The notes beneath the pieces are model-generated. The model worked only from the letters and a program-made list of their open reading frames with translations. It was not told the origin of the DNA and made no database searches. From positions 62,001-126,000 of the forward strand of contig JAQFVV010013353.1 in NCBI GenBank assembly GCA_028023455.1: 64,000 nucleotides of DNA, written 5' to 3'. Made by a program: the position numbers and the translations under genes. Shown here one piece after another: positions 46,056-62,640 of the stretch. Source of the stretch: Epiperipatus broadwayi (taxonomy: Eukaryota; Onychophora; Udeonychophora; Euonychophora; Peripatidae). Position 1 is the first letter of the stretch, and the number at the start of each line of letters is the position of its first letter.

Positions 46056-47424
46056 TGTTGTAAAAAGTGTAGGCATCAAAAGTTATAAATATATTATTGA
46101 CGAGGATTACCAACAAGATCTCTAGTGGTCGCATTAGTAGTTAGAAAAAAGTTTCTGGATGAGTTTCAGCTGGAATAAAACAAATCTTAGCACGAACAAT
46201 TAAATTTCTGCCTGAAATGAAACACTCATGGAAGAGAGAGACGTTAGCAATATGGCAGAAAAACCCAAACCAGAAGCTCCTGTTACTCTTGTAAAGGGAG
46301 ATGTGGGCAAATAATAATACTGAGAATATAAACATTGTACTTCTGGTTAGTTGAAATAGTATAATGGACTAGGCAATTGATATTTCTACTTGCTACCTAG
46401 ACTAAATCAATGATAAATCATCAATGATTTGGACGTTTCTTTGATGATTGACCACAAAAGATGATAAGGGATCAAGTAAAAATCATAAAAATATATTGTA
46501 CTGTTAGAAAAAGAACTGTGGTAAAATAGCATCATTTGGATTTTTATAATTTTAGAAATGACAAAGTGTTTCCAGTTATGGTTAAAAAATAGTGATTTGC
46601 ATGGAGCCAGAGGGCATATATTTGTGATCTTTTATTTTCGAAAAAGCGATTAAGGAGAAGACTTTTTCAGATTTAATTGCTGGTTGAGAGAAAGAGAGAT
46701 AAAGAAACTCTTTAAGCTATTTAAATTGATTTTATAATCAAAACTCTTATTGAAACAGAAAAAGCTATTAAGGAAGCTAATATGAATTGTCCGTACTGTT
46801 ATATAAGCACTTGGTTACATTAAGAAGCCACAAATCTGCAGATTACTTTTAAAGATTCTGAATTATGCTATTGAGATGGAAGTAAGGAAATCTCTGTCGA
46901 CTCTTAGCTCAACGATGAAATCATAATATCTGAACAAATCTCTTGCTCAAGGAGTGAGTGTTTTTGAAATATAAACTTTGCCACGACTAGATGGTCCATA
47001 ACAACTTTAAGGTAATATCGATTTTCGAACACTATTTGAAAGGAAATATTAAAAGTAAATTAAGAATGACAAGTGAGTTATGTGTTGCTGCTTATATGGT
47101 AAGCTGGTTCAGTAAATCTAATAACAGTTGGAAATAATATCCAAGACATTTACTCTTGTATATGAAAGTATTGCAAAGATACCGTGAGAACATATCATGA
47201 ACTAATGATTAATCGATTTTAGTTGTATTTTATATTGGACAATTTCCATCATCTAATATGAGTATTCAATGTCCTTAGAAAAATTTAACTTTATTTAAAT
47301 ATTCCAAATACATTCTACTGTTAGTAATAGCACATCAAACAGGTTAGTATATGCATAACGTTTCGAGAAATATTCTCTCTTCTTCTTCAGGTGTTGCTGG
47401 CTTGACCCGTGACAGTATTATCTG
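46056..47424. other. Gene-free sequence, possibly with decayed coding DNA
   Basis: Short frames at about 46600-47000 look slightly protein-like but carry many stops and match nothing I know. A hammerhead-like motif lies at 47361-47390 on the minus strand (see findings). Confidence 0.3.
47361..47390 (-). ncRNA. Hammerhead-like motif, probably inactive
   Basis: Minus strand: CUGAAGA (47390-47384), an extra AGAAGA, stem II GAGAA-UAU-UUCUC (5 perfect pairs), GAAAC and GUU. The catalytic pieces are in the right order, but six added bases separate the core from stem II, probably by slippage in a GAA run. It may be an older Penelope-type hammerhead that has lost activity. Confidence 0.35.
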
Positions 47425-50467
<3,043 letters not shown>

Positions 50468-51030
50468 TTGAAGATGCAATTGTAAGATAATGTCCAAAAC
50501 TAAATTCAAATCTATTTCCAGATTAGAAATAGATTTGACAAAAATGTTTATAACAAAAGTATAATCATTAATCTTAATCCCCATTTTATTTTAAGCAAAA
50601 ACTTTAATTAAAAATTCCTTCCCAAGATTAAAACAATATTATATTTCCAACCTTTTAATTATTTTTGGATAATTAATCGTTGCATCTTCCATCTTGGATT
50701 TTATAAAAGTTTAATAAAAAAACAATTTAAGAAGAAAAAGTTTTATAAATGACCTGTATGATAAAATATTTATAAAACTTTTATTTTGTTAATAAGTTTG
50801 CTCCTATGTATATATTTGAGCCACACCTATGTACTTTAATAAAAAAAAGAATTAATAATAATTAAAAAATGTTAGGATTTAAAAGTTAAAATTTTATAAC
50901 TTTTAGGTGCACATTTCAAATATATACATAAAATATATATATGCAACTAAAGGTGTGGGATGGATATAGGGTTTAAACACAGGTTAGTAGATAGAACCAT
51001 GAACTTCAATCTTAAGCTAAGATTGAGTGC
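50468..51030 (+). repeat. Dispersed repeat F, copy 2
   Basis: Aligns with 4166-4725 in the same orientation, sharing AGATTAGAAATAGATTTGA (50521), TTTAATTATTTTTGG (50656), GCATCTTCCATCTTG (50682) and a GGTAGATAGAAC-like string near the end. Unlike copy 1 it is not followed by repeat B. Confidence 0.7.
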
Positions 51031-52249
51031 TTCAATACAATTGATTTCTTTGCATAGGAAATAGCATAAGAAAATAGAGAAATTATTTCTGAGACTTCGA
51101 GTTGTTTTTCTTTCTTATCTTAATATTTTCTTTCACTTAATGTTTTTTTTATTATCTTCTTGAACCATTTGATTTATTTTCATCATTTAAAGGATCCAAG
51201 ATTTCTATTACTTTCAGTAGATTAAATCAATTATCTTCTAGTTTGATGAAAATTTTGTTCCAATATTGAACGCAAGTCACTATTTTTCTTTTCTATAAAA
51301 TATAGCTGTTGAAATGTGCATATTTTTATGCGATCTCTTCACTTGTTATTAACCAAGTGTTAGTATTGCATGATGACTTTCAGTATTATTATTTTTAAAC
51401 TTGCTATAAATGTTCATTGTTTGATTATCATTATTAAGATAAATCTTTATAAAATTGCCTCTTCGTTTTCAAATCTGGTCGCATGGCAACAAACTTGACA
51501 TTTAGGTCGGTATCTTTTTAACTTCATCTTTAAGTCAATATAGGTTAGTTACAAACATTTACAGTTAGTTATATTAATTATACATATATGTGTGTATTTA
51601 TTTTTAATGTTGTAAGTTCTAAAGAAACGAAAAGTTCTTTTTTTTTTAAAAAATTTGTAATAGTTTATTTAACGCGATGTTTGTGCTATATACACAGCTT
51701 ATGAAAATTTACGTAACATTAAAATTTGAAATTCATTTAAAGCTGACAAGGATTATTACGTAATTGAAAATGCTACTAAAGAATTTAAAATATAATATTT
51801 TTTTACCGTTAAGTTGTTTGTTTGTATATTTTATATGTTTAATAATGAATGGGTTATATATTAAATAGATGGTTTGGTTGGAGATTGTGTAAAAGAGTGT
51901 ATAATGGTTTGTTAGTTGTAAGCTACCCTTACAATTTATTCATACTAAAGATGAACAATTGCTGTAAAAGTTATTAAATCTCTGGATGACGATAGAGAAA
52001 AAAATGTAGAGAAACTATAGAAAAAGAAACATTACAAATAGTAATCTCAATAAAGATTCTATTACATCAGTTAGTGATTATAAAAGCACATATTAAAACT
52101 ACTACTGATATAGCAAATGAAATAGCAAGTGTTATGTATAAAAATTTTATATCCAAGATTGATAAAATGACAATAACATCATTCCTTGGATTTGCCCTTT
52201 ATTTGATTATACATCTCTGGATCATCATCTCTTTTCCTTAAATTTATTG
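51031..52249. other. Gene-free AT-rich sequence
   Basis: Nothing recognised. Confidence 0.35.
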
Positions 52250-52905
52250 TAACCCCACTGAGCCAACTGGTTTAAAGTCTCTTATTTATATTTCATTTTA
52301 TATCATTTCAATTTTATTCCATTTCTTTTCATTTCATATCTTCTATCATCTCATTTCATATTTCTCTCTCCTTTATCCCATCTTTTTCTTCTATATCTCT
52401 TTCATATCTTTCTATCATCTCAGCCATTTAAAATATCTTTTTCTTATATCTCTCTTTCATATCTTTCCCATCATCTCATTTCTTCTCTCTCTCCATTATA
52501 TATATAATTTATATTATTTTTCCCATTCTTTTCTTCCTCAATTCTTTTCTTTTCCATCATTTATTTATCTTTACCATTATCATTATTTCTTTTTCTTCCC
52601 CCTCTCTCATTTCTTTATTAGCATTATCTCTTTCTCTTTTTTCTTTCTCACACACCCCTCTTATTTTAGTAGGTTACAGTTAGCATTTTCTCTTATTCTA
52701 TCTCTCTTTCTTTTCCTCTCTTTCTTTTTCACACACCTCTCTTATTTCATTATTAGCATTCCTTCTTTTCTTTTCTCTCTTTCTCTATCTCTTATTCTAT
52801 CAGGTTACAATTGGCCCCTCTCATTTCATTTTCATTTATTTTTATCATTATCTCTCCTTTATTCCATTTTCTTCTTATCTCTCCCTCTCTTTCTATTTTA
52901 TCAGG
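52250..52905. repeat. Pyrimidine-rich low-complexity tract
   Basis: Irregular TCTCTTTCATATCTTT, CATCTCATTTC and TTATTAGCATT-type units with three copies of AGGTTACA (52671, 52801, 52905) spaced about 105-130 bases, suggesting a degenerate tandem repeat. Confidence 0.7.
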
Positions 52906-52930
52906 TTACAATATATATATATATTAATGA

Positions 52931-55900
52931 AAACATAGGCCATTACATTATTTTTTCTAAAAATTAGACATGAAAATTAAAAGTTTGCAAAAAAAAAACT
53001 TTTTTTTTTTCAGAATTAAAAATTGAAAGTTAAAAATCATCTAAACTTTAATATATAAAATTGCACAGATGAAAAATTATTAAAAGAAAACTTTATTAAA
53101 AAAAGAAAAAGTTTTAAAACTAAATATTAAAAAAAAACTTGAAAGATTTAAAGATAAAAAGAATGCTATTTTAAAATGGAAATAATTATTTTAATTAGTT
53201 AAAAGTAAGCTAGCCCTTGGGCATTTCATAATGTATAAGTAAAGGTCAGATAGGAGAAAAAACAATAGAAACTAATAGCCAATAAAAGAAATCCCTCAGG
53301 AAACTGACCTCAAAGAAAAGATCATCATCATCATGACATAATGGCCACTGGATCCAAAAGTTTACAATAAAAGGAAAAGTTTGGAAATAAAAAAATTAAT
53401 TAGAGAAGATAGAGATGTGACAGCAGAGGTGCTATATGGTGTTAGTGTGGAGAGAGTTGAAGGATAAGAAATTAAAAAGACGCACTCTACAATCCCTTCA
53501 GTTTTAGAAATAATAAAAAAAGGAAGAGATATGACCAATTGTTTTCTTATATTGTGGACCACAGAACATCGGGGGAATAATACTCGATTCCAAATTGCAA
53601 GAAATTAGAAACTACGGACCTTTTAAAACCATAAGAACTTTATGAACTCTAATTAACATTAATTAATTTGAAAACAATAAGAACTCTAAAATTTAAACAT
53701 TTCAATATTTAAATAGAAATAGAATCCTATCTGGCCAACATAAATTATTAGTAGTAATTAATTTTATTTGTTGTATTTTTTTTAAAAAAAAATGATTTCC
53801 ATTTATTTATTTATTTTTGTGTTCTTTTAAGTTTTATTATGATTTTTTTTTTTTCATTGAACATAAACTTAATAAATGTTAAATTTAAGTTAGGTGTGAA
53901 TGGCTGCATAGATTTGTAAAGTTATATTGGTTTAATTAAAGGAGGGTAAATCTTAGGTTATTTGTTTCGTAGTTAAAGTGGATCAATGGATTGGATATAT
54001 TGGTGTAATTAGTAAATGTAGCATGAGGTCCACTATGTGCAGGATCAACTTATATGCTGCTCTCGAGTGAAATAGGCCTTTTTATTGACCATTGGAAACA
54101 GACAGTATTCCCTGCTACTTGGATCACTCCTTTGCCTACAGAATAGTCATAAGTCAGCAAAAAGCCCGCAATCTCTTCCTATGGAGTTTTTTATATTGTT
54201 CGTCTCACCAGACAGATGTAACATTCTTGTACTGAATGAGAGACAATTTCTTCAATTATAACCATGCTGTTCAGATGTAAATTCCTGACAATATGGTATT
54301 TGTGCTGTTGTATTCATGCTGCATTGAATACATTGATATATCAGATGGATTGACATTGGTTTAGCTGTGAACTTTTGGCCTAAGGTTAAATAAAAGAAGG
54401 AATATTTTCTTTTCAAATGCAATGTATGTAGTCTATTCATACTCGACACTCTAATAAAATATTAAACTCATCTGTGCAAACTGCAAAAGTAAAAGTTAAA
54501 AATGTAAATGAAATGCTAAAGTAAAAGTTAGACTAAAGTAATAATTCTAAATTTTATATATGTCTAATAAAATGTTTGTGTGTGTTATTACTGGAAGTGG
54601 ATTATTATTTTTTAATATTGAAAATATTATTAGATAATAATTTATATTTTATAAATTTCTGCGTCTCCATGGGATAGTGTCTAGGGCTAACAGTCAAAAT
54701 AAAACATGTAAAAGTTGAATTTTTAACTTATGAATCTGCCTACTATATAAATTTTCCAGGTTCAAATGGCATGGTGGCACCCTGTACAACAGATACAGTA
54801 AGACTCATTCATTCTTCAACTGTTATAATTAGTGCCAAACATGGGGTGTATAATAGAAATCAACTTTTACATGTTTTATTTTGACCATCAGCCAGTCATT
54901 AGCCCATGGAGATGCAGAGATTTATAAAATATAAATTCTTATCTAATAATATTTTCAATATAATAAAAAAATAATAAGCCACTGCCAGTAATAACACACA
55001 CAAATATTTTATTAGACATATAGAAGATTTAGAATTATTATTTTAGTCTAAATTTACTTTAGCATTTAATTTACATTTTTAACTTTTACTTTTTAAGTTC
55101 ACACAGATGAGTTTAATATTTTATTACAGTTTTGTGTATGAATAGACTACATCGATTGCATTTGAAAAGAAAATATTATATCCCTTATTTAACCTGAGGC
55201 CAAAAGTTCGCAGATAAACCAATGTAAATCCATCTGATATATCAATGTATTCAATGCAGCATGAATACTAAAGCACAAATACCATACTGTCAGGAATGTA
55301 CATCTGAACAACATGGTTATAATTGAAGAAATTGTCTCTCATCCAGTACAGTAATGTTACATCTGTCTGGTGAGAAGATCAATTAAAAAAACTCTATAGG
55401 AAGAGATTGTGGTCCTTTTTTCCAACTTACGATCCCATTCCATAGGTAAAAAGGTGATCCAAGGAACAGGGAATACTGTCTTTCTCTGATGGTCAATAAG
55501 AAATGCTTATTTCGCTCAAGTGTGGTGTACAATGTGATGCTGCATGTAGCGGACCTCATGCTACATGTAGCGGACCTCATGCTACATTTACTAATTACAC
55601 CAATATATCCAATCCATTGACCCAATTTAACTACGAAACAAAAACCTAAGACTTACCCTCCCTTAATTAAACTAATATAACTTTACAAACCTATGCAACT
55701 ATTCACACCCGACTTAAATTTAACATTTATTAAGTTTATGTTTAACAAAAAAAATCATAATAAAACTTAAAAGAACACAAAAAAAATGGAAATGATTTTT
55801 TAAAAAAAAAAATACATCAAATAAAATTAATTACTAATAATAATTTGTGTTGGCCAGATAGGATTCTGTTTCTATTTAAATATTGAAAAGTTTAAATTTT

Positions 55901-56649
55901 ACAGTACTTATTGTTTTCAAATTAATTAATGTTCATTAGAGTTCATAAAGTTCTTACAGTTTTGGAAAGTCCGTAGTTTCTAATTTCTTGCAATTTGGGA
56001 TCCAGCATTATTCTTTCAATGTCCTGTGGTCTGCAATATAGGAAAATGATTGGTCATTTCTCTGCCTTTTTATTTCCAAAACTGAAATGATTGAAGAGTG
56101 CATCTTTTCAATCCCTTCTCCTTCAACTCTCTCTGCACTAACATCATATAGCACGTCTGCTGTCACATCTCTATCTTCTCTAATTTTTTTATTTCCAAAC
56201 TTTTTTTTTATTGTAAACTTTTGGATCCAGTGGCCATTATGTCACGATGATGATGATCTTTTCATTGATGTCCATTTCCTGAGGGATTTCTTTTATTGGC
56301 TATTAGTTTCTATTGTTTTTTCTCCTATCTGACTTTTACTTATACATCATGAAATGCCCAAAGGCTAGCTTATTTTTAACTAATTAAAATAATCATTTCC
56401 ATTTTACAATAGCATTGTTTAATTTATTGTACATTCTTTTTATCTTTAAATGTTTCAAGTTTTTTTTCTTAATATTTAGTTTTAAAACTTTTTTTTTTAA
56501 TAATGTTTTCTTCTAATAATTTTTCATCTGTGTGATTTTATATATTAGAGTTTAGATGATTTTTAACTTTCAATTTTTAATTCTTAAAAAAAAAGAAGTT
56601 TTTACTTGCGAACTTTTATTTTAGAAAAAATAATGTAAGGGGCTATGTG
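52931..56649. mobile_element. 3.7-kb near-palindrome (large foldback element)
   Basis: Left arm 52931-54722 and right arm 54857-56649 (each about 1.79 kb) are reverse complements with scattered substitutions and indels around a 134-base spacer. Examples are TTACATTATTTTTTCTAAAA (52943) against its complement at 56624, and AAAACATGTAAAAGTTGA (54701) against TCAACTTTTACATGTTTT (54860). Both outer ends adjoin TA runs after TTACAATATATA. The right arm alone has a tandem copy of CATGTAGCGGACCTCATGCT (about 55543 and 55564). Similar potential peptides (EDRDVTA, VS.ERVEG) are read outward-in from both arms at about 53407 and 56180, possibly relics of a protein. The arms' divergence shows that this is not an assembly fold-over. 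Confidence 0.85.
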
Positions 56650-56679
56650 CCCTTTACAATATATATATTATTCATGAAT

Positions 56680-58199
56680 GTTACTGGATTCCTAACTTTC
56701 CTATTCCATGCTACTTTTTCAGTACTTCTCTGATATTCTTGTTTACATGTTTATTTTACATTGCCCCTTTCACACAGCAGTCTCATTCCTATTCTCTCAT
56801 GCTAATTATTTTGTGTAAAGTTGTGCTCATTTAATTTTTAATGAATTATTATTATTACCTATAGACCTATATGCACTAATTTATTCAAGTCTTTAATTTT
56901 TCACACAAATTAGGTAATAATATAGGGTTATCACCAGTATAAAATTTATTAACAACCCTATTTGGGACTGCAAAATGTATGCTATAAATGAAAACTAAAA
57001 GTGTATTTGAAGAGAGATACCCTAGTATAATGATGTTAAATTATAGGCGATTAAATTTTGCAGTGTAAAATTATTTTGGTTGGATCACCATTAGTTGTTA
57101 CATTTGGGTTGCAATTCATGTAACAAATTGAAAGTGGCCTTTTTAGTAATGTTCAGGGTGAAACCAGATTTATTTAAGAATAATATTTATCAATCCTTGG
57201 TTGCTTTACAATCTTGTCTCTCATATTGACTGGTTTTACACTAATATTAAATCTCATATATAATCCTTTCTATTCATATTTTCTTATATTTCCAAGGTAA
57301 TTCCCAAGCTCAGAACTGAACACTTAGTCATATTTCTCTATACTATTGAAACGATAACTTTCCAAGCCCCTATTGTTTCACCATCAAACCTAATGACACA
57401 CTCATCTGTGCTAATTTCGAACCTATTTAAATGTTAATAAATTTAAAATTCGCACATGTCTGTCTAAACAGTATTATATATTTGCGTGCGAACCAACGCT
57501 ATAATTAGATAGGATTAGGAAATTATAGCGTACTAAATTTATTTAATATTTCTAAAAATGTTTGTTATATTATTTAAGTTAAGAGTAAATTATTAATTTT
57601 ATTTGTTAATACTGTAATTTCATATGTGGGTATATAATCTGTGCTATACAGAGGGAAGGAATGATTTTAAAATATGTAAAAGCCATTATCTAAAAATAAT
57701 ATTGAATATCTTTAAAAATTGTTAAAAGATTTCTTATTTTAAATATATTTCAGGAAAAATTTCTCGAAAATATATTTAAAAGCTATATCAAAATATGTTT
57801 GTAAATTATTTTAAATAAATATGTAAAAAGGTTTGCGTTTTAAAAAAAATGTTAAAAGGTTGCTTTTAAATAAAAAGAGTTTCTATTATATGTAAGATTA
57901 AAAATAAAAGCGGGTCAAGTAATTAAAAAGATTTCTGGTTGTAAACAAGTGTCATTAACGACCACACCTGGAATCGGTAAAAAGTAAAACTAGTTCAAAA
58001 TTTACTAATTAAAATCTCCTTAGATAAGATTAAGTTATTTTAAAATCTAAATTGGACAATTGTTTGCAACGAAAAATCTTAATTATAATAATAGCTTATG
58101 GAATGTTTCTAACATAAGTTAACTAAGATCTGGATTATAAATTGAAAAATATTTAATTAAATTCCTGAGTTTAGTGAGTCTTGAGATGATAGATTCCGA
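56680..58199. other. Gene-free AT-rich sequence
   Basis: Nothing recognised. Confidence 0.35.
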
Positions 58200-58535
58200 T
58201 AAGGAAACAATATAAATACTCTGTATTTTTAACAAGGAAAGAACAGCCATATTGTTAGTGAGAATTACAGCCAGTCTTCACAATTGTTAATGTTTAACAT
58301 GTCCGGCTAAAAGCGGGCATCTTGTTGCTGTTACTCCGCGAAAAAACGGGGTTTCTCTCGTCGAAATGTCTAAACCACCATCATGCCGATAGAAGAGACA
58401 AGCCTAACATAATGGGAAAGATGATGCCACCAGCCGCCCAGTCAAACTCACCAAAACTACAGCAAGAACTTGCAGTCCAGATAAATAATACCAGTACCAT
58501 TTTATTTTTCAAACCACAGAGCTCTGGGTAATTCT
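58200..58535 (+). promoter_or_regulatory. Possible promoter with leader and splice donor
   Basis: A TATA-like ATATAAATACTCTG (58211) is followed by a GC-richer 300-base segment with short upstream-type frames (ATGTCTAAACCACC, ATGCCGATAGAAG) and a potential 5' splice site at CTCTGGGTAATT (58523). The make-up resembles the leaders of the LTR-like units at 17.2 and 31.4 kb, without sequence identity. It may be a third, unrelated LTR or a first exon of a host gene. Confidence 0.25.
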
Positions 58536-60649
58536 TTATGTAAATATATCTATATAAGTTAGCTAACTCTCTTTTTAAAATAATTATAAAACTAATATGT
58601 AACCAAAACTTAAATCCATTTAATTAATATTTTAAATATGTCAATTGCTATCAAAATTGCATGTTGTTAAAGTTTAAATAATCTGACTAATTTATATTTT
58701 CCTTTCATTTAAAGTACATTATAAGTGTCTAATTTAAAGTTACATCATTGCGGTTGTGTCTATATTTCTTTGCTTATTTTAAATGCTTATTATATTTATA
58801 TGCCAATATTTCGAAACAGTGGGCACTTAATTTCATGTATTTTTTAAGAAGATATTATGTGAAAATCCTCACATAATTTGTTTAAAGCGTCAACTCTCTG
58901 CGCTGTTTCGAAATCCTATTTTTTTATTATTTGAATGATTTAATATGTGAAATGTGGCTCTTTTAATCAACCAGTTAAAAACTTAACCTTATAGTTTTAT
59001 TTAGAATTAAATTTAGCCTTGATCGTATTTATAAGTATATTTGACATTTAAATTCTTAAGTCCATAGAAATATGCTTTCCCTCTTTAAATATTTATTATC
59101 TATAAGTAACTTAATAGATCTAGCATGTCAAAGTACAGATGTAGTAATATTCCCTTTCGTAGCATAGACGTTTATTATCAGGCTACACAAGAGTTGGTCC
59201 CAATTTGATAGAGCTAATATGCTATTAACTTGTATTTCATAGTATGAAATATACTATTCTTTGCTTGGCGGATGTGATATTATTTTATAAAAATATTCTC
59301 GTTTTGCTGCTATACATAATATACGTATCTCAAGATGGAGCCACGGCGTAGAGCAGTAGCTAAGCCTGAGCCAAGGCCAGGTTAGCACGTAAGTCCCTCA
59401 CCATTCCTGAACACAATGTTCCTTTTCACGCAGCATTGCGATCAGTTACAGGGTATCGGCGTTTGTCGCAAGAACCCTGAAGTTATTTCATCCATTCGCA
59501 GAGCGACTTTTTCTATTATTGTTTACCTGTGCCATAGCGCATAGGTAAAATCTTATTTCAGCCAACTACATTACTTGAGCTGGTTTATGCGCTCGTTATT
59601 AAGTCATATTGTATATTTTAGTAAATGAATTCATGATCAAAGTTCAGTATAATTATTTATATACCAGCCACAAATGAAATGGGATTTGGCTTAACTAGAT
59701 TTATAGACATAACGTAGTGATTAAATATGTATCAGTTGTAAAGCAATTCATAAGATGGGCACATGTTAAACCCATTTATGAAAATTTAATGAAATTATTT
59801 ATATAAAGCTATTTTAAATTGTATATAAGAAGAGAATGTGTTCTCTTATCAATCCAATGTTTGCGTACATTCGACGCTGAAATGTGTAAAACTTATCAAT
59901 TTCATGCCAATTGTAAATAAATATATAATTAGTTTAATGTATTTCGTTCTTTGTTTCGTTATTGATCTAATTCAATCCAATTCCAATTATTATTCATAGT
60001 CTATAATGTGAAAACTGCATTAAGTTAAATTAGATTAGTGATATATTTTAGTCAATTCAGAACCTTTCTTTTATTCATCAGAGTCTTATTGTGTCTCCGT
60101 GACGTATGTTGGCCGTGTGGAAAGAGGTATACTACGTGTAATTTCAAGGTGGTCATTCGTAGGGTCTTGAGTCTTGGAATCCTGGCTCACGAGTTGAAGT
60201 GCGGTCGCACTTGGGATGTCACAGTCCTAGTCTGGTCAGCTTCGGTCTTTTTTTGCTTGAATTCTGAATTCTGTTACGCGAATGTACAAACTTGACTGTT
60301 ACACTATATATAAAGAGGAATAAAAAAATTAAAAATTCAAATTATGCCTAAAATGTTTGCTAATAATAATTTCAATAATTAAATAAACACTATAATAAAA
60401 AATGAAATTTATAACAAATGTTTTAAATATACAATGTAATAAATGTCTAAATATTTAAACAGATAAGACTTACATCGGGTTAAATGTTTTTATCTTCACT
60501 TAACGCTTTCGCTATTTTGAGTACCATAGCTTTATGAATCAATTTAAACAATGTAATATTATCTATAATTGTTTATCGCTTGACTGATTTGTATAAAACT
60601 AAATTTATTGTTTTTACTCAAGTCTATGTAAATGTTGCTAGAACGGTCA
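58536..60649. other. No supported gene; scattered CpG-richer patches
   Basis: GC-richer patches at about 59325-59475 and 60090-60240 interrupt AT-rich DNA. A TATATAAG string precedes a leader-like sequence at about 59822. TTGACTGTTACACTATATATA at 60291 resembles the repeat end at 30009. These may be borders of old insertions; no class could be assigned. Confidence 0.3.
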
Positions 60650-62640
60650 TTTTTTTACTAGAGGGACGCAAACTTTTTTGTATTAAAAGCGTACTTGTCT
60701 CTAGCTATAATCCATACCTCTTTAAACTTTTTGTTATCTTTTTTGGTACCTACAATGCATGCCATAGAAACATCACACTCATGGCTTATCTGCAACTGAT
60801 GCTGCAAGAATATTGAAGAGTATTTAATGCTTTTTGCTCTGTTATATAAGCAGTTGTGTTGTGCCAGATTTGTGGAAATGTTCATCATTGTTTTTCCATA
60901 ATATGCATTTGAGCAATTAAAATTTTTGCACTTTATCTTATGGATTACTTGGTGGGCAATCTCGATAGTCATCTTATCTTTAGAATTGTTCAACAACTTC
61001 TTTAATTAATGAAAAAGGAGAACAAAAACTTTGATATTTATCTAAATATAAGTTCCTTAACTTCTGTATGATCCTTGAAACATAAGAGTGGCTAATCTGT
61101 TTGTTCTCATCGGAGCAGAATTGTGCTGTATTTTTTATTTTGTTGTAGAATTTTTTTATTCTGGCATTAATTTACCTTAAATTATATTCCATATATTTAA
61201 ATCATTGGCATGGGTGATTACATCTGTATTATTTCTCCAAGCTGCATAGTTTTAAATTTTTGTAGCAAAAATCTTTTAGACATGCATACTCATGGGCCAT
61301 GAGAATTAATAAATTAGGATGTATGTTTCTTTAATGTTCATGGGCTTTGGAGCCATTTTGTAATTCAAAATATTATTCTGTCTTTGAATATTTAAATCGA
61401 CAAATGTTATATTATGATTTTCGTCTTCTTTCTCATCGTACAAATTAAAAAAGGTTGTGCCCAGTTCTTGCTGAATTTGAGTTAAAAGTTTTTCATCAGC
61501 ATAACGTAGAGTATCCGCATATCTTGAATATATTTTTAGTAGTAATTTGAATTTTGGTATGATTAATTTTTCAATTTTAGATAAAAGTAAACATTAAATT
61601 TATCTCCCTAAATCACTGCCCCATTGGCCATCCATGAATTATAAAAATTATTACATATGTTGCTGTAATCTCTTCACTAATTCATTTAATTTTTATACTA
61701 TAAAGGTTTTTTTTTATCAATATTGTAATTACTTTGGTGCAAGATTTCATCAATCACATTTATGGACCCTGCATATAAAGAAAATTGCCCCACATAACTT
61801 CCAAATCTAAAGTAACAATTTTATTATTGTTGTCTATTTTTAGATTAATAATTTTATTGACTAATGTGTAAGATAATTTTATTGCATCCAGTCTAAAATC
61901 CAGGACGTTAATAAGGAAGGATGCAAAAATGTTTGCAGCATTGTGGAGGTAATCATATCCAAGTCAATTATCAGCATATTGATAAGCTTTCTTTTTGAAG
62001 CTTTGCACTATGACAGCTGACAGATAAATTTTGCTATATTCTGAATTTGTAAAAGCTTTGCGTCAAAGTTTCCTCAGTATTGACGAAATAATTTTGTCTT
62101 TTTTATATTTCAAACTTGGGAATGTTTATTTTCAAACATTTGTAAGAAACAAATTAATTGGCTTAGTTTTATGCTAAACACTTCCCTCTTTAACACATTT
62201 GCCCTCTTTCAAGTAAACCAGGTTTTTCTCAATATATTAATGAATGGAATTTATGTTTTAGACCCAATAGTTGTTGATTCCAGGAGATATTTTAATGCAT
62301 TGGAACTTTGTTTTGTGATCCTTTTTTTCCCAGGACCATTCGCGTATTTGGATTTAATATCAGCTGCAGATTCCATGTACAACATTTTCTCTTCACCTGC
62401 TCAAACCGAGAACCACAATTTAATGTTTTCCTTCTCACTTTTGGAATTTTGCAGTTGGAGAACTTGAGCTAATTTTTACCTTCTTCCATTCTGTTACACT
62501 TATGGGTTTTTTTGCACAATAATTTTAATTTTGTTCTGTATTTTGCTTAATAACTTTAATGCAATATGACTGCATTTTATGCCTATACTTTTCAATCATG
62601 AGTCGTCCAAATGCGTGCAATTTCTCCTTTTTTATTGGCA
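60650..62640 (-). mobile_element. Decayed Penelope-like retroelement (minus strand)
   Basis: Reading the minus strand downward from 62640: an N-terminal part with EETLTQSFYKF (about 62070); NKIINLKIDNNNKIVTLDLE (about 61850), covering RT motif A; a degraded G..MGS.LG block (about 61620); a decayed catalytic motif with RYADTLRYADEKLL (61528-61487) where YADD has lost an Asp; ITFVDLNIQRQNNILNYKM (about 61410); the linker KIKNTAQFCSDENKQISHSY (about 61120); and a GIY-YIG nuclease (60996-60658). Many stops and frameshifts make it inactive. It is closely related to the plus-strand copy at 62850-64000. Confidence 0.8.
60658..60996 (-). pseudogene. GIY-YIG endonuclease part of the minus-strand Penelope-like element
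   Basis: The 112-codon frame reads HQVIHKIKCKNFNCSNAYYG followed by KTMMNISTNLAQH, which matches the family pattern VxYxIxCxxCxxxYYGKTxRNLxxRLxEH; the catalytic arginine position is methionine here. KSIKYSSIFLQHQLQISHEC continues the domain. The frame is the longest intact piece of this copy. Confidence 0.75.

Noticed and set aside
53362-56332. Short frames in the arms of the palindrome as genes
   Set aside because: They mirror each other in the two arms, contain stops in one arm or the other and have no start or splice context.
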